Origin: Lojkania enalia
Taxonomy: Eukaryota > Ascomycota > Dothideomycetes > Pleosporales
Length of the DNA: 64,000 nt
Reading direction: 5' to 3'
Assembly (NCBI GenBank): GCA_010094045.1
Contig: ML986624.1
Location: 239,406-303,405 of the forward strand
The notes below the pieces were generated by a model. It was not told the DNA's origin and did no database searches. It worked only from the letters and a program-made list of their open reading frames with translations. Shown here piece by piece: positions 26,627 to 38,980 of the stretch (position 1 is its first letter; every line of letters begins with the position of its first letter). Position numbers and translations under genes: made by a program.

Positions 26627-27022
26627 GCATGGGGGAGTTCTCTGATTGAAGCATTTACTATCGGTTTTCATGATTCCCCATTGTGTACTCCTTGCATTTG
26701 TGGCGTTTAGATACAAATTCTCAGGGTTTAAAAGCAAATATTGGCACCCGGTATGAAATAAAGCGTGTCGAATTAAGAAGCCAAAACTCGCTCTTCGGGA
26801 GAGACACGGCAACGCAAGTCACACTGGGCATATAGACAAGCTAGCACCCACCCCCTTTCTCCACCGTTTTTCCCTCCAGTCTTCTCACTTTCCACCACTC
26901 TGCTCTCCCGCTATAGGCCCTTGTCTACCTACTTCGCCCGCTTCACTTTTTCAGCCTTCCCACAAGTTGCGCCCCTTTACCCTCAGGCCAACAGTATACA
27001 TTCACGTCCGTCAATCAACGCC
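26627..27022. other. Intergenic, with CT-rich tract
   Basis: The first part holds the 3' end of the mannosidase gene. Positions about 26845-26935 are strongly pyrimidine-rich, as in fungal promoters, and lead to the zinc-finger pseudogene. Confidence 0.45.
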
Positions 27023-28787
27023 ATGAGCGACTACGTTCCATACGACGTGCAAGACGACCTAGGCCTACAATTGGAACTCTTTGACGGGGATGTTTATGTA
27101 CATGTTGAGACGCAGCCTGTGAGTGGGTGTGTTAAAAAAAAAAATAATTTTCGCATGCTAACAATGGGGTTAAGGCTCATTCCTCTCCCGGGCTCCAATG
27201 TGGAGTCTCAGTCTTACCAGAAGGACGCGTCAATGCACCCAAAGCCTGTGATATCCTTGGCACCAGCTTCTTGGGGTCCAATCATCAGTTTGACGATTCG
27301 TTCATGGACTATGGTCACTCCGACTTTCCTGTTCCCAAACTTCGTCAGCAGAGCATTACACTTCTCTCCAAATTACATAGAGTCAGATGCATATAGTGCT
27401 CAGCCGATTTCCCAGCCTATAGCCGGAGAGGATCATTCGCTCATCATCTGCACGATGCTACTGAGTCTGACTCGAATGATTTGTCCACTGATCTAGGCTT
27501 ACTTTAGACATAGATAGAACTAGGTTCCGAAAGATATCTTCCCGTAAAACAATATTCATACGTTGATTACCCTAAGGATTTTCTTCCTAATGAAGAACAT
27601 CTGAATCCCGGCGATGTTCCAGTACAGGTCAAGTCATCTTTACAGAGGACTCTATAAGAGTCCTAGTTTCCTCACGTTGTAACATTGGCCCATAGAGAAA
27701 ATAAGGCTAAAGCCTGCGTTTTCTATCTTTAGGGCAAAGTTACCTAAGGTGCCTAAAGAACCGTAGACCCTCAAATGCATTTTCCTGGGATGCAAATCCG
27801 AGACGATATTCAAACGACCTAGAGAGTTGAAGAGATATCAGAAAAAGCATTTCAAGGAGTCAAAGTTTGCGTGTCTAGCTCTAGGTTGCAACTGTGCCGG
27901 TAACAAAGGCTTCTATCGAGCGGGTAGGTTCAGTGCGCATATGAAAGCGATGCACAATCTCGATTCACTATTTCACTACTCCGTCCCTCAGTGTCGCTTC
28001 AACCGAGACGCAATTGAATGTGATCTAATAGGTATTCACTCCTAGAGTCATTACCAGAGGCATAATAACGGAAGTATCCATGACCCACTGTTGGCCCCGA
28101 GGAGCATGCTACGCAAATGTCGCCCTTTCCCAAAGTGCCGTTACGAATATGTAATCTATTCAGGAGAGGGCGGACGATTTTCAAACGCACCTTATTCGAG
28201 ACCATGACAAAGCCGTCAGAGGGTTGAATAATGTCGCGTACCAGGAAGCATCAATTACTGAGGCAAATATTGATGTATTGAAGGAGGGTAAGTGGCCTGC
28301 TTCGCTAGAAGCTGGCAATGGCGAGACTATATAGGCCTGAAAACAGACCAACTATAATAGGATAGTAGAAACATGTGACAAATAAGAATGCCCTCATCGA
28401 CCACGGCCTCGACGTCGATTCAAGCGTTGCAGCTTGTCCCGTCTACAAGGCCAAGTTTGAGAAGCTATCCGTCGTCCAGTTCCACCTTATTGCTGATCAT
28501 TTCGGTATGAAAGGTTTTGGCGCCCACAACTACGTTTGGAGGATAGGTTTTGCTAAGTAAGGGCCTGCCAACGATGACAATGTCACTCGTCGTGCGCTTT
28601 TTGGTCTCTTGGAGGGCTTCCATAGGTATCCCATTTTCGAAAACATCAAAGTAAAAAGACGCTAAGCCCGGTGATGTACCTAATGAGGATCGAAGTCGAA
28701 AGGACATGCAAATTGAGGATGATTCCGGATGGAGAGAGAGGTTTCCTCGAGGATTGGTTGTCACTCTTTCGAAGTTTTTCTTAGTGT
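27023..28787 (+). pseudogene. C2H2 zinc-finger protein pseudogene
   Basis: An intact-looking start: exon 1 (27023-27118) MSDYVPYDVQDDLGLQLELF, a 56-bp GT-AG intron with branch GCTAAC, then exon 2 with HSDFPVPKLRQQSITLLS. The frame hits TAG at 27394-27396, yet protein-like text continues. From about 27770 a finger reads CIFLGCKSETIFKR then RELKRYQKKHF: the first zinc-binding His is Tyr (TAT 27836-27838). A second unit, CLALGCNCAGNKGFYR followed by FSAHMKAMH, and a third, SVPQCRFNRDAIECDLIGIH, precede a TAG (28043-28045). A further finger at about 28435-28500, CPVYKAKFEKLSVVQFHLI then ADHF, has Tyr where the second Cys belongs. These changes fit C-to-T/G-to-A transitions. Such genes encode DNA-binding or regulatory proteins; this copy is dead. 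Confidence 0.65.
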
Positions 28788-31547
28788 AACTAGTTTGACC
28801 TTGAGCTGACCCCTCTTAACAAATTTCCTACAATCTCTTGTTTTTTAGATAGTAACAATAATATGCTGATTAAGGGTCAAATTTAGAACTATAAGAACCA
28901 CACCCAAACATTATTCTTCATTTGATTGAAGCATAGCCCATTCGGCACCTGCCTTTCCAAAAGGCTTCCTCCCTCTCTTCGCATGCCTGAACATAGTGCC
29001 CTTTTCTGGGAAAGACTGGTAATATGATACTAGGTGGCACCGGGCGTCAGGTAGTATCTTAGGAAAGCTTGGAGGCAGGATATGCTAGGACAAGGAGGCT
29101 TGGTCCTAAGAGGGGCTCTCTATTTAAGTTGATAAATTTCCTTACTAGATAAGACTCTTAGTAGTTATTCTCAGTCACCATTCTCTACCATAGGTATAGA
29201 ATAGATGGCTTTCTTGCCCCGATTCGTTGTTTCCCATCTATCAACTGAAGCAAGGAGATTGAAACCCTTAATACAGCCATTATTAAGGCCCCAGACCACG
29301 TACCAGCCCGGCCCTAATCCAACAGGACCCTTAGAACCTAACAACTCTATTTTGCTATCTAAAAATTTGCTTACTAAGTCTAGCTATGTCATCTTTGTAC
29401 TAGCTAATACTACTTGGTTCTTACCTATATACTAGTAACAATTTACTTTAAGAGAGAATTTCTATTATCCTATAAATAGATATTTAAGGATATTAAAGAG
29501 TTATTTAAGCGGCTTCAACTTAGTATTTATCCCCTTTACTTCTACTTTTCAAACTTTAATATTAGCTTAGCCATATCAGAATCTTAGGGATTTGAATATT
29601 CCCGCATGCAATCTAGATTAATAAACTTATCTCCAGCTTCCATTATAGCTTGCTTATTCACCAACTGTTAAACAGAAGTATATTAGTATAAGTGGGATTG
29701 AGTAATTGTATGATCTAGCATAAGTATAACCTAATAGTCAGCGTCGACGGGTGCTCCTTGCCTAGCACCTGAAGTCTCTAGGCGAGCAGTTCTCTATGAG
29801 CCATCTCCGCAGCCTTTTAACGCCCCGACTTCCACTTATAACACCCTTACTAGTCTAACAGCAGTATCCTGCCTTCCGCCTTGTAGACCTTAGGTGAATT
29901 CACTCTATAGATAGCGTAAGGCAATATATTGCCTACATTTCTCACGTAGTGTGTTCGTTGAAGGGAAATATCTCTTCTAGGTCACATTAACGTCTTCTAT
30001 GCTCAAATATGCCACTGGATGTGGGCTTTCAGCCAGACCCGCTTCGCGAGGTGAGCTAATTAGTAGACGTCGAATGCTTGCACTATTTTTCACGTCTACC
30101 CTTGTTGTCCATCATTCTATGGCTCTCGTTAGGCAATAAAACATATGCTTTCAGCGTTCTAATCGCTTCAACACGCGGGGACGCTGTATCACAACATCAC
30201 CCTTGAAGACAAGAACTCCATGGACCCGATGAAATGAGAGCCGGCCTGAAACCCTACACATAAACCTGCTACAGATACATTTAGCCACAAAAATGGTATA
30301 TCTAATCTATCGCCATGGTAGCACACACGAAGAATAGCTCGCACTCTTCTGACACCCCGCTCTCCTAAAGGCCATAACAGGCATGTCCTAGGCTACGCTA
30401 AGAACGCTATCGACTGAATGGTATCTGAGGATGAGGTGGTTGGTGCGACATGTGGGACTGCTTTTGAGCTTAGAAAACGCACATTCCAGTCTGATGTTGT
30501 CCTGCTTGAGGAAGCCCTTAACAAAGCCGAAGGCGCTACTACACTTGCCAACTAGAAAAATACACGGAAATTAACGCCTCGTGGAAGTCTCCGAAAGCTA
30601 TGCATGGTAACTACATGATGTAGGGGAATGATTATGCACGTCACTCCATTAGTATCCTAATTCTTCCTCGTTGGGCGGGAGCGAACGATAGCCGCGTCTA
30701 TGTATCTTAACTTCGACTTGAGGATAATGGATGACTTTTTCGTCTCTAACGTAGTGTACCACAATCATTTACTTAAAATTAGTCACAGTTTTATTTGTTC
30801 ATTCCGAACAGTGAGTGTCGAATGCCCTCAAAGGACAATTACGGGCCCTAAGGTACCCAGCAAAAAACTTAAACAACTTCAAGACAGGGTTCCGTTGTCA
30901 AATTTAGCTCCATTAGAACTAAGAACGCTTCCGGCACTTTAGTTCTCAGTAATGCAATTAATTCGCTCAATCTACGTATCTACCTGCCAATGAGGAGAAT
31001 GTGATGGCCGCGAACGGGGTCACAACTTCAGCCATTTCCATCCTGCTGTCTTGTGCTCTCTTTCTTCTACTTTCCGTATTTGATATAGATATGAGCTTGA
31101 ACGACTATCACTTGGAGGCTGGTGCATGGTGTATGCACTATGTATCAAATTCCTTTACTATGAATCGTCCGTTAGGATTCATGGGGGCTTAGGTAGAGCA
31201 GCTATAGTTTCATGTCTTAGGTCAGCATTCCTTAGTTCTGTAATGAATTTAAAATTATGTATGTATCCCTCTTATACGTCTGATTTCGATTGGGCATTCT
31301 AATGTAGTTTGAGCTAGTCAAGCTTTTCCAAAGCCTATCACGTTACTGGCCATCCCCTTGACATCAGAGGTAAAGGAGAAAGCGTAATATTTTGGGGGGG
31401 ATATTGTAGTAAAATATCATAAAGGCCAATCATTATGGCAACAGCGGAAATCAGAGCGCATGTTACAAGGTAAATCAATCTTCTAGTACAATGTTTTCAT
31501 CACATGAAATTTACCCAGAAAGCTACCTAGTATTTGCTAAGCACTCT
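28788..31547. other. TA-rich, decayed repeat-like DNA
   Basis: About 2.8 kb with low G+C, many TA steps and stops in every frame, as expected of DNA that has undergone repeat-induced point mutation. A 45-codon frame (ATG 30418-30420) contains VVGATCGTAFELRKRTFQ then SDVVLLEEALNKAEG, which looks like a real protein remnant of unknown family. No LTRs, terminal inverted repeats or transposase motifs are recognised. Confidence 0.5.
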
Positions 31548-32974
31548 TTATACGAATAGCTTGAACCCACCAGGCACAGCCGTTTGGAAGATCCCTTCTA
31601 GGTCGTGCTTCTTACTCACTTCCTGTAACTTTTTCTTGTTGTCCTCACCATACGAACCAATGGGATCTTGGAACTGATAGGCGTAGTTCAGAGATTCAAA
31701 CGGCACAGCAGTTCCCTTCTCCTTGGAGTCCTTCCGAATATCTTCCAATACGCCTCGCATGGTTTTGGCTATCTTGTCGTCATCCTCCTTCTTGTCCCAA
31801 TATGTCAAAAGGAGCACAGAGACGAGCGGGCCATCCTTTGGATCTAGACCAAGTGAGTTTCCGCCCTGAGACACCGACTTCTTTAGACAAGATAACGCAT
31901 ATGGTTGCAAAGTGAAAGAGCATATGAGGCCATCAGTAGTGTTAATGGCTCCAACAGCAGAACTGTAGAATTCAGACGCTGTTTTCAGAGTTGCGGCATC
32001 AGCCTTCACCGTCACGTTCATGTACGAGCATCTACATACATGTCAGTCTTGCTCATGTTTACAGTCACTATGAAAAATATGGGGATTACTTACCTCTTTA
32101 CTATTAGGCATCCGTAGCTTATTCGGATGCCGCCTCTTTCAAACTCAGCATGCGCATCGAGCTCATCGAATCAATCTGAGGCGTGATGGATACAAAGGGC
32201 TCCAGAACAGCCGGTTTCTCAACCTCTTTTGTGTAGTAAACTTGGTTCTGGCACATGGGTTGTGGTCCGAACATAGCTGCAAAGCCGGTACTGATCATAA
32301 GGTGGGTTTCCTCGGTCGCGTCCTCCTTCTGAAGCTCTGCTACCAGAGCATCAATTTGGCCTGGGAAGCTAGGTCCAAAGTAATAGACGCTACCTCCCTA
32401 GAATGGGCCTTGCGGGAAGGTCCGGAAGTCAAATTGGGTCACAATGCCAAAATTGTTGCTGCCTCCTCGTAGGGCAAGCCAGAGATCGAAGTTTTCGTTC
32501 GCGTTCGCGTTGACGATCTCGCCTGATGCTAAAACGATCTCGTAGTTGAGAATGTTGTCGCTCACGAAACCTTCACGGGACGAGAAGAAAGAGAGACCAC
32601 CTAAGATTGTAAATATATATCTTTGGCTGTAGGCGAAGGGTCGAGTCGCCTTGTAGTGCTAGCCCCCTAATACCAGCCCTGGAGCTCCGGTTTCCAGAAA
32701 CTCCGAAGCCAGTCCCATCCAAAGCGTCGAACACTGCTCCCCACCTCGCCCCTCCACCGATAGTGATGCATCCGTCCTTTACGTTAATGCCATTCAAAAG
32801 CGTCAAGTCAAGGGTAATCCCAGGCTTCTCAATGTTTGCGCAATATGGGAGTGGGTTCTGGCCTCCACCACGGATTGCAAAGGCAAACTTGCCATCTTGT
32901 ATGAACGGCTTCACGAGTTGCATAAATTTGGCCACGTCCTCTTTCGAGGTTGGTTGAAAGAGTGCGGCGGGCAT
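31548..32974 (-). pseudogene. FAD-linked (PCMH/BBE-type) oxidoreductase pseudogene, 5' truncated
   Basis: Read on the minus strand: LFQPTSKEDVAKFMQLVKPF, AFAIRGGGQNPLPYCANI, IEKPGITLDLTLLNGI and GGGARWGAVFDALDGTG cover the FAD-binding PCMH domain; then SSREGFVSDNILNYEIVLASG, LWLALRGGSNNFGIVTQFD, and later DATEETHLMISTGFAAMFG. The C-terminal part runs open from 32021 to 31548. Defects: the usual N-terminal 60-80 residues are missing; a TAG near 32398 replaces a Trp codon (G-to-A type) after FPQGPF; a TAA near 32121 follows LKEAASE; a frame change lies near 32620, possibly an eroded intron. Intact relatives oxidise small molecules, often in secondary metabolism. Confidence 0.8.
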
Positions 32975-34067
32975 GATTTCGCTTTACTGTGCCGCAAGAT
33001 ACGATGATTCTTGCTCTTGGAAAGATTGAGTACCAGGCAAGAGGATCTGCGAGGCGGGGAAAAACTACTAAAGGAGCTCGATCACGGACATGATGAAGGT
33101 ATGATATGAGAAGGTTGCGAAGTATTATCGATGTCCCACCTCCCTCTACTACCTCTCTTTACACCATGGAGGGAAGAACACAGTAACTGCCCTGCCAAAC
33201 GAAGACAAAAATGCTACGCTCAGCCGGTGTGTTCTTGTGGATTGCGGCGTGTGTGGCGTAGTTGAGCTCTCACTAACATATACTGCTGAATACCAATGAT
33301 GAGCAGGGTGGGGTGTTGGTAGTTCCCTAGGCACTCTATTCGCGAATTTGGCGCTGACTGCATAAACAGTTTCACCAAAGGTAAGTCGACCTAGCCCAGT
33401 GGATCGCGCCTGCAGATGTGGTTGCAAGTGAATGGAAAACACCCATAATGTGTTACCCAGATTTTGGCACGCTATATTTGTTGTTAGCACCTAAATCGTA
33501 ACGCTTTGGCAGCTGCGGGGAAATGTCTACAATTTCTTCAGGATAGTCTCGCATCTATTGAAACTCATTCAATGATATCACAATGATGGAGGCGGAAAAA
33601 TTGATTGATAGAGAATAAGCTTAGCTAGGGTTATGACATAGACTATAATGGTCACTTGGAGACCTGAGATAGTGATAATCAACCTTATCAAAATACGAAC
33701 ATTGCTACCTCTGCTTCTTGCATCCTAATCCATGCCCTCTACGTTCCATCCTTAATCATTCTCTAGGTAAAGCGCCTTAGCAACTTGCTAAAACCACTAT
33801 GGTCCTTCTTTAAGGCGGCATGCTCGATCTCCACATCCACCAGCGAAGTACCTCTAGGCATACCATCTCACAGTCATAGCTCATGAGAATTTGCCTTAGG
33901 ATCACTTTCATCACAGCGGCAACATAATAGTGTCCTTAGGCTGATAGTTGCTTGGCATCTTAGTCGCATCAGAATACAAAGGATTGGTCTAGTTGCCAAC
34001 CTATGCGACCAGTACCCTAAACATGTTATGTATTACCCACACCTATCAGCTTGGAGCTTTTTGACCG
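32975..34067. other. Gene-poor region
   Basis: No gene is recognised. The missing N-terminus of the oxidoreductase is not found here in any frame. Open frames such as 33149-33490 (minus) show no family resemblance. Confidence 0.45.
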
Positions 34068-34499
34068 TTAGGGCTTGAATTTCATTACATCATTGATGAC
34101 GTTTGGATTAACAAATCCGAATCCGTCGAATTGAAGAGGCTCGCGGTAGTATTCTGCATGCTGCATGATGACACTGACTAATGTGCACACCCAGTCACCA
34201 ACATGGAGCTTGGTGCCATCCAAAAGAATGAAGGATTGAAGAGCGTAGTCCGCCGCGCTCACTCATACAGTCTATCAGTAGAAGGTGAAGACCACCGTGT
34301 TCAAGACTGAATTACTAACTCTAACTCGACGGGGGTTCAGGCGTACCGACTCCTTAAAGATATACCATAGGGGAGGATCCTTACCAGTGCCCTTAGAATC
34401 TGCATCCCGTCTCTGAAGTTCATTCCGCATGGGCTCAATGTTAGAGCCGAGATCTACTTCTGAGAATGCGTACAACTTATCGTCCGAGCCATATACCAT
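34068..34499 (-). pseudogene. Cytochrome P450 fragment
   Basis: Two pieces in order on the minus strand: DPPLWYIFKESVRLNP (the ExxR motif of the K helix, E-S-V-R) and, about 110 bp on, LDGTKLHVGDWVCTLVSVIM, then HAEYYREPLQFDGFGF (the region between K helix and the meander). The gap between them may be a former intron plus lost sequence. The heme-binding FxxGxHxCxG loop and the whole N-terminal half are absent, so this cannot encode an enzyme. It lies 1.1 kb upstream of the decayed oxidoreductase in the same orientation, as in remains of a metabolic cluster. Confidence 0.72.
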
Positions 34500-36909
34500 C
34501 TACTTATGGACTACGTGTTTTGGTGTCCCTATTTTATTTTAATTTAAAAAAATTATTCTTTTTCTTTTTAGATGTTTCTATAATCCACTAAATGCAGTCG
34601 GCCTTGGGGTCAGCGAAAGATTTCATGCGAGCTTCCCGAGATACCTACACGTTTGGGTATAGGATGTCCTAAATTGTCCTAGCCTCTCTTGCAGAATCGC
34701 TACTCGGAAACTAGCATAAGAGTGTTCAAGATATCTTCACGAGATTTAGGCCGATGAACTATAATTTCCCCTACAGCACTGTGAGTCGACGTAAGCTAAT
34801 TGCTTATTCAGAATTAGGGCCAGTAAGGCGTTTAGTCCGCTATCAATTTAGGTACCAACCGAATTTGCTCTATACAAAGCCGCGTTTCCTTAATATAAGT
34901 GAGTTCTGAGATTATTAGCTGTTCGTCTTTTGCCATTTTGATTGTTAGTTTTACATCTGAAAGTCGTAGGTAAAGGAACACCTGCATAATTCTTTTCCAA
35001 AAGAGGAAACAGCATTTGACAAATTCACGAGCTTAATTATCATATAGTAAACTAGTGAGTACTTCTTTCCTATCAAAATAAGCCTGTAACATGTAAATAC
35101 GTTTATTGAGATAATTATGCACCTTTCACAACAGAACATTTAGAACGCAGTTAGAAGAAGTGAGTTCTGATGATAACCCCCAGATCTAGAATGTTACGGC
35201 TAAGCTATTCACAGTTAGCCCCTTGGCAGGTCCAGGGATATATATGTAGCATGTCTCGCATTTCTAGTCAATAGACGTAGTTTTTCCAATCCTCATCAGA
35301 GCCAGCCAGCTCTGACATAGAAGAATATATGGAAGATTGTTAATCAAGGGTGTCCGCAAAGCGCGTACAAACCCAACGCCCCTGGTCTCACGACGATCAA
35401 ACCAGTTGAAGCTACGCTTTGTGTATGTTAGCTAGAGCATCTAATCGTAAACGTCAAATACTTGATCATTCGGGTGCGCGGTTCATTATTATCTATTTTG
35501 ATGCTATTTAGAGCGATAAAACAGTATCAGATGTAGTGCCAAGCCTTATGACATGTTTAGAAAATGATATGTAAATTATCGGGGCAGATGAGGAGAACTG
35601 CATTGATTCATATCTATGGAGGATCAAGGCTGTTTATACCGTGTCCTAGGTATCACATAATATCAAGGCTAGCCCTTATTAAGGATCGTGCCATACATAT
35701 AACCTTACATGATACAGAGATTCATCGACTATCGGGTGCAATCATTTCGGAAGTTTCTCCGTTTGCCCTTTTACGGATTCAATAACTGATAAAATTTGAA
35801 TTCTGGTTAGATGATATCCGGTCCATTCAAGACATAATTCCAAACAAAGATGCGCCTCCAAAGCGGATCCAAGATAGCTTGGATTTCCTCCCTTGATACA
35901 TGAGATTGAATTAATTTGATCATTGGAATTGTGAAAGTGAATTTTCTAATATCCACCGACAATCTTCTTGGGCGCTAAAGTTCTCCCAACAATCAATACA
36001 GGCATGACACTTAAGAGATACTCCAATGACTACGCTCCAAGTGCTCCAGATGATTTGGAGATTATCAGAGATCATGATGATAGGGAAGCAATGGACGTGT
36101 CTGCTTCTGAAGCTGCAAGGTCAACGGTAACAGCTGGAAGAAAAGTTGTCGAGCCAAGGGAGCAAATAAACATAGATAAATAAGACGTTGTCTCAATGTG
36201 TGAAAAAGTCCTAAGCTTTTATATCTATCTCACCAGCTCTTGCCTTCACCGAATGCGTCGTATACCAACTCTAAAGCTATGGACCAATCACTGACTGCGA
36301 CAACTTGTAACCAGCAGATGGACTCTAACAGGATTTCGCAGCTCCTCCATCCATAGACATAGCCAGATTCCAGTTTTTGTAACATTCCTCTCTGCATAGC
36401 TGACACTATATACGCTGAGGCGGCTTAGCGGTCAATTTAGCCATTGCCTAGGCTATTGTGGCGCGGTCCCCGATGCAAGCACTTGTGGGTGTCGAAATCT
36501 CTATATGTGCTTTAACTATGGTCCGTAAAACTAAGATCCGGGGATTAATTCCATTGACTGCTGATATTACTAATGGTTTCTCCCTCCTCACAGGATATGT
36601 CGGCCAAGTCTGTAACTTCCAAAGATTGATTAGAAGCAAGCTCGCCTAAGTGCATTGACATCCGACTCCCATCCTCCGCCATACTACATATATCCTTTAC
36701 AAAAGTTATACTTCTAGCATTTATTCAGACTATACCCCTACTTATGTGCTAGTCAACTTATGCATAAGTGCACTAATCCTTGCAATTCTGTTTGACCCAC
36801 AAACAAGGGAGTATTATTAGATAAAAATGAGCATCGTGTGGCGAAGCCTTTAGAAGTATGGGCTCAAATGGGATGATTCGTAGGATCTCGTTCATATATG
36901 ATAGAGTAG
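34500..36909. other. TA-rich region without recognisable genes
   Basis: Low G+C with short frames. A plus frame at about 36458-36649 (MQALVGVEISICALTMVR) is hydrophobic in places and might be a membrane-protein scrap, but no family is evident. No transposon hallmarks are seen. Confidence 0.45.
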
Positions 36910-37361
36910 CTACAATTTAATTCCAGCGATTACGCCCGAGAGGTAGATTTTCCATGTGGACTGCATATCGACCCCAAATGCTGCCGGTTGGTCAACAACG
37001 CTACGTGACGTCAACGTGTGGGGATTGTTAGTCGAGACTCCCTTCGATTCATGTTGCAAGGCGGCATCGAAGATGGGGGCCTTAAACGGTGCCCGAGATG
37101 AGTGTGAAATATCTACATCCATTTCCAAATTGAAACGACACTACATCTACCCGACCCTCTAGACAAGTTGGGGGTCACACAAATGATAAAAGCAAGCAAT
37201 ATCCCCCGGATGTGTCTGGTTCTAGCTACATCAGGTCTTATCTGATCCATAACTACCTGGAGAGAGTTGCTGCCTCTAGACGCTATGCTGCCGGTATCAT
37301 TCGTTACTTGTGAAATGGAGCTGGAAGAGCTAGGTGCCTGATGATCAGAAGGCATTCTCAA
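36910..37361 (-). other. Possible small unrecognised gene
   Basis: Two minus-strand frames in succession, 37361-37113 and 37128-36910, have better base composition than their surroundings. The first is Ser-rich near its ATG (APSSSSSISQVTNDTGS). A possible intron runs from GTAGCT (about 37231) to a CTAG near 37163. The second contains SSRAPFKAPIFDAALQ. No domain is recognised and the whole may be a remnant. Confidence 0.22.
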
Positions 37362-37845
37362 CTTTAGCTCATGAGTACTGCGTTGTGAATACCTTACGGC
37401 TTTTTACCGGCTTCAGGATGTGAAGTTGACACCCTGTTATCATAAGAATCGATTTTTGACCTCAGTTACTTGGAATTGGAGGGTTATAAGCTAAGGTCTC
37501 AGAAAGTACTAAGGATGGCCAAGGAGGAAAGAAAGATGAAGTTTCTCGGCTGCTGCCAAGCGCCGCAAGGTATGGCGAGCTTTCTGGATGGGGCAGATGG
37601 CCTCGTCTAGTTAGGTCTGAAAAAGCATGCTATTTAAACCAGGCAGGGGTTGATTTTTTATGTAACAACCGATGCTCCCGGAGGCATAACAAGAATGATG
37701 CATTATAAGAGATAGGCGAAAAAAAAAAAAAAAAAAAAAAAATTCATTTCTTGTGGGTATCTGTAACTCATAAACCATAGTGTCCTGACGCTAGGGACCT
37801 GCAAGAGAAAAATTGGGCGCATGTCGTCGGGTATATAGATGCATA
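37362..37845. other. Downstream region of the rhodopsin-like gene
   Basis: Holds the 3' flank of the minus-strand membrane-protein gene, including a 24-base poly(A) run. No gene is seen. Confidence 0.45.
37719..37742. repeat. Poly(A) tract, 24 bp
   Basis: An uninterrupted run of 24 A on the plus strand, about 100 bp beyond the stop of the minus-strand rhodopsin-like gene. It is a simple mononucleotide repeat; there is no evidence of a retroposed copy beside it. Confidence 0.9.
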
Positions 37846-38980
37846 TTAATGAGTTCCATGGCCATTGCTCCATATCACTTCTTGGGTCGTCAGGGTTTGT
37901 TGACTTGGGCTCGAGTCATGAGGCTCCGCGACGATGCAAGGAATCTTGGGGATCGTGGCCTCGGCTCCTTTCGTGAGTCGTCTGGCTTCAAAGCGGCGTC
38001 TCACCGCGAGACAAAACTCTAAGATGCAGTGACCGATAGGTAGGAACGGGAGGCAGGCGGATATGATAGCGAGCATGGGTTCCGCGTATGTTGAGATGGA
38101 AGCGAGGAATACACCGGCTACCACAACTATTAGCACAGCACACAGCATATATACTTTACAAAGCAATGTGGCTTACCGGAGAAATCGTTATAGTCCAACG
38201 AAAACGTGGAATATACCCTCAACCCACTAGCCACGCACGCCAAACTCCCCATCGAGAAACTCGCCATCACAAGCACTTTCTGTGCTCTCTCCAGTGTCCT
38301 CATCCTTAGGATTGGCCAAATAGGCAATAGCAATATCAGGATGTCAAGGATGTTGTTTGCAATGCCGTTCCCCCAAAGCCACGGCTCGAGATCGAAGCAC
38401 GACCCTGGTATCCAGGGCTTGAAAGCCTTTTTAATAGGTCGGCACTGGAAGACGAACGGGAAGAGGCAGCCTATAAACCAGGAGCTACATAGGAGGAAGA
38501 GGATGCGGATAGCGTGCCGGCACCAGGTTATGTGGCCAAAGATGCGTTTGTAGGAGACGAGGATGGAGAACTTGATGAGCGTTATATGGACGCAGTAGCC
38601 TATTTCAGGAAAGTAGTAGCACTGCATATACGTCAACATATGTGTGGGAGAGGGAGAGAGGCGACCGTACGGCGAAGAACCAGCGGATCTCGCTTTTAGT
38701 GAGAGTTCGGAAGGGCTTGCCTTCGCCGCCTACGATTGCGACTATCGAGGATATTAGATATTGTTTCTACAATAAAATGTATAGGCGTACAAAAGTATCC
38801 CCACATGTCCTGGAAATACAACAACATCAACGCAGCGATGAGGAGCCAATCATCGGCTCCAAGTAGCCCCGTGCCCCTTCGTCTCCGTCGCCCCAGCCTT
38901 AAATAGACTACGATCGTAGCGAGGACCGTCAAGACAGATAAAATGATAATCGCATATTTCCCGTCCCTGGAAATGGACAT
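37846..38980 (-). CDS. Rhodopsin-domain (PTH11-like) seven-helix integral membrane protein
   Basis: Four exons (38980-38791, 38741-38671, 38621-38177, 38126-37846) with three 49-50-bp introns encode 328 residues. The fold is the fungal rhodopsin-like domain: helix 1 AIIILSVLTVLATIVVYLRL, then GADDWLLIAALMLLYF, the restored block GKPFRTLTKSEIRWFFACYY, EIGYCVHITLIKFSIL, YKRIFG and helices near LFLLCSSWFIGCLFPFVFQC and ILDILILLLPIWPI, and the final PMLAIISACLPFLPI. There is no CFEM domain at the N-terminus. Members act as putative surface receptors or have unknown roles; PTH11 itself senses host surface cues in a plant pathogen. The tail (about 60 residues) is cytosolic and Ser/Thr-rich. All joins keep frame and conserved motifs. 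Confidence 0.86.

Noticed and set aside
26921..27496. 191-codon plus-strand frame
   Set aside because: Starts at TTG and reads through a well-formed intron; the real gene starts at 27023 and changes frame after splicing.
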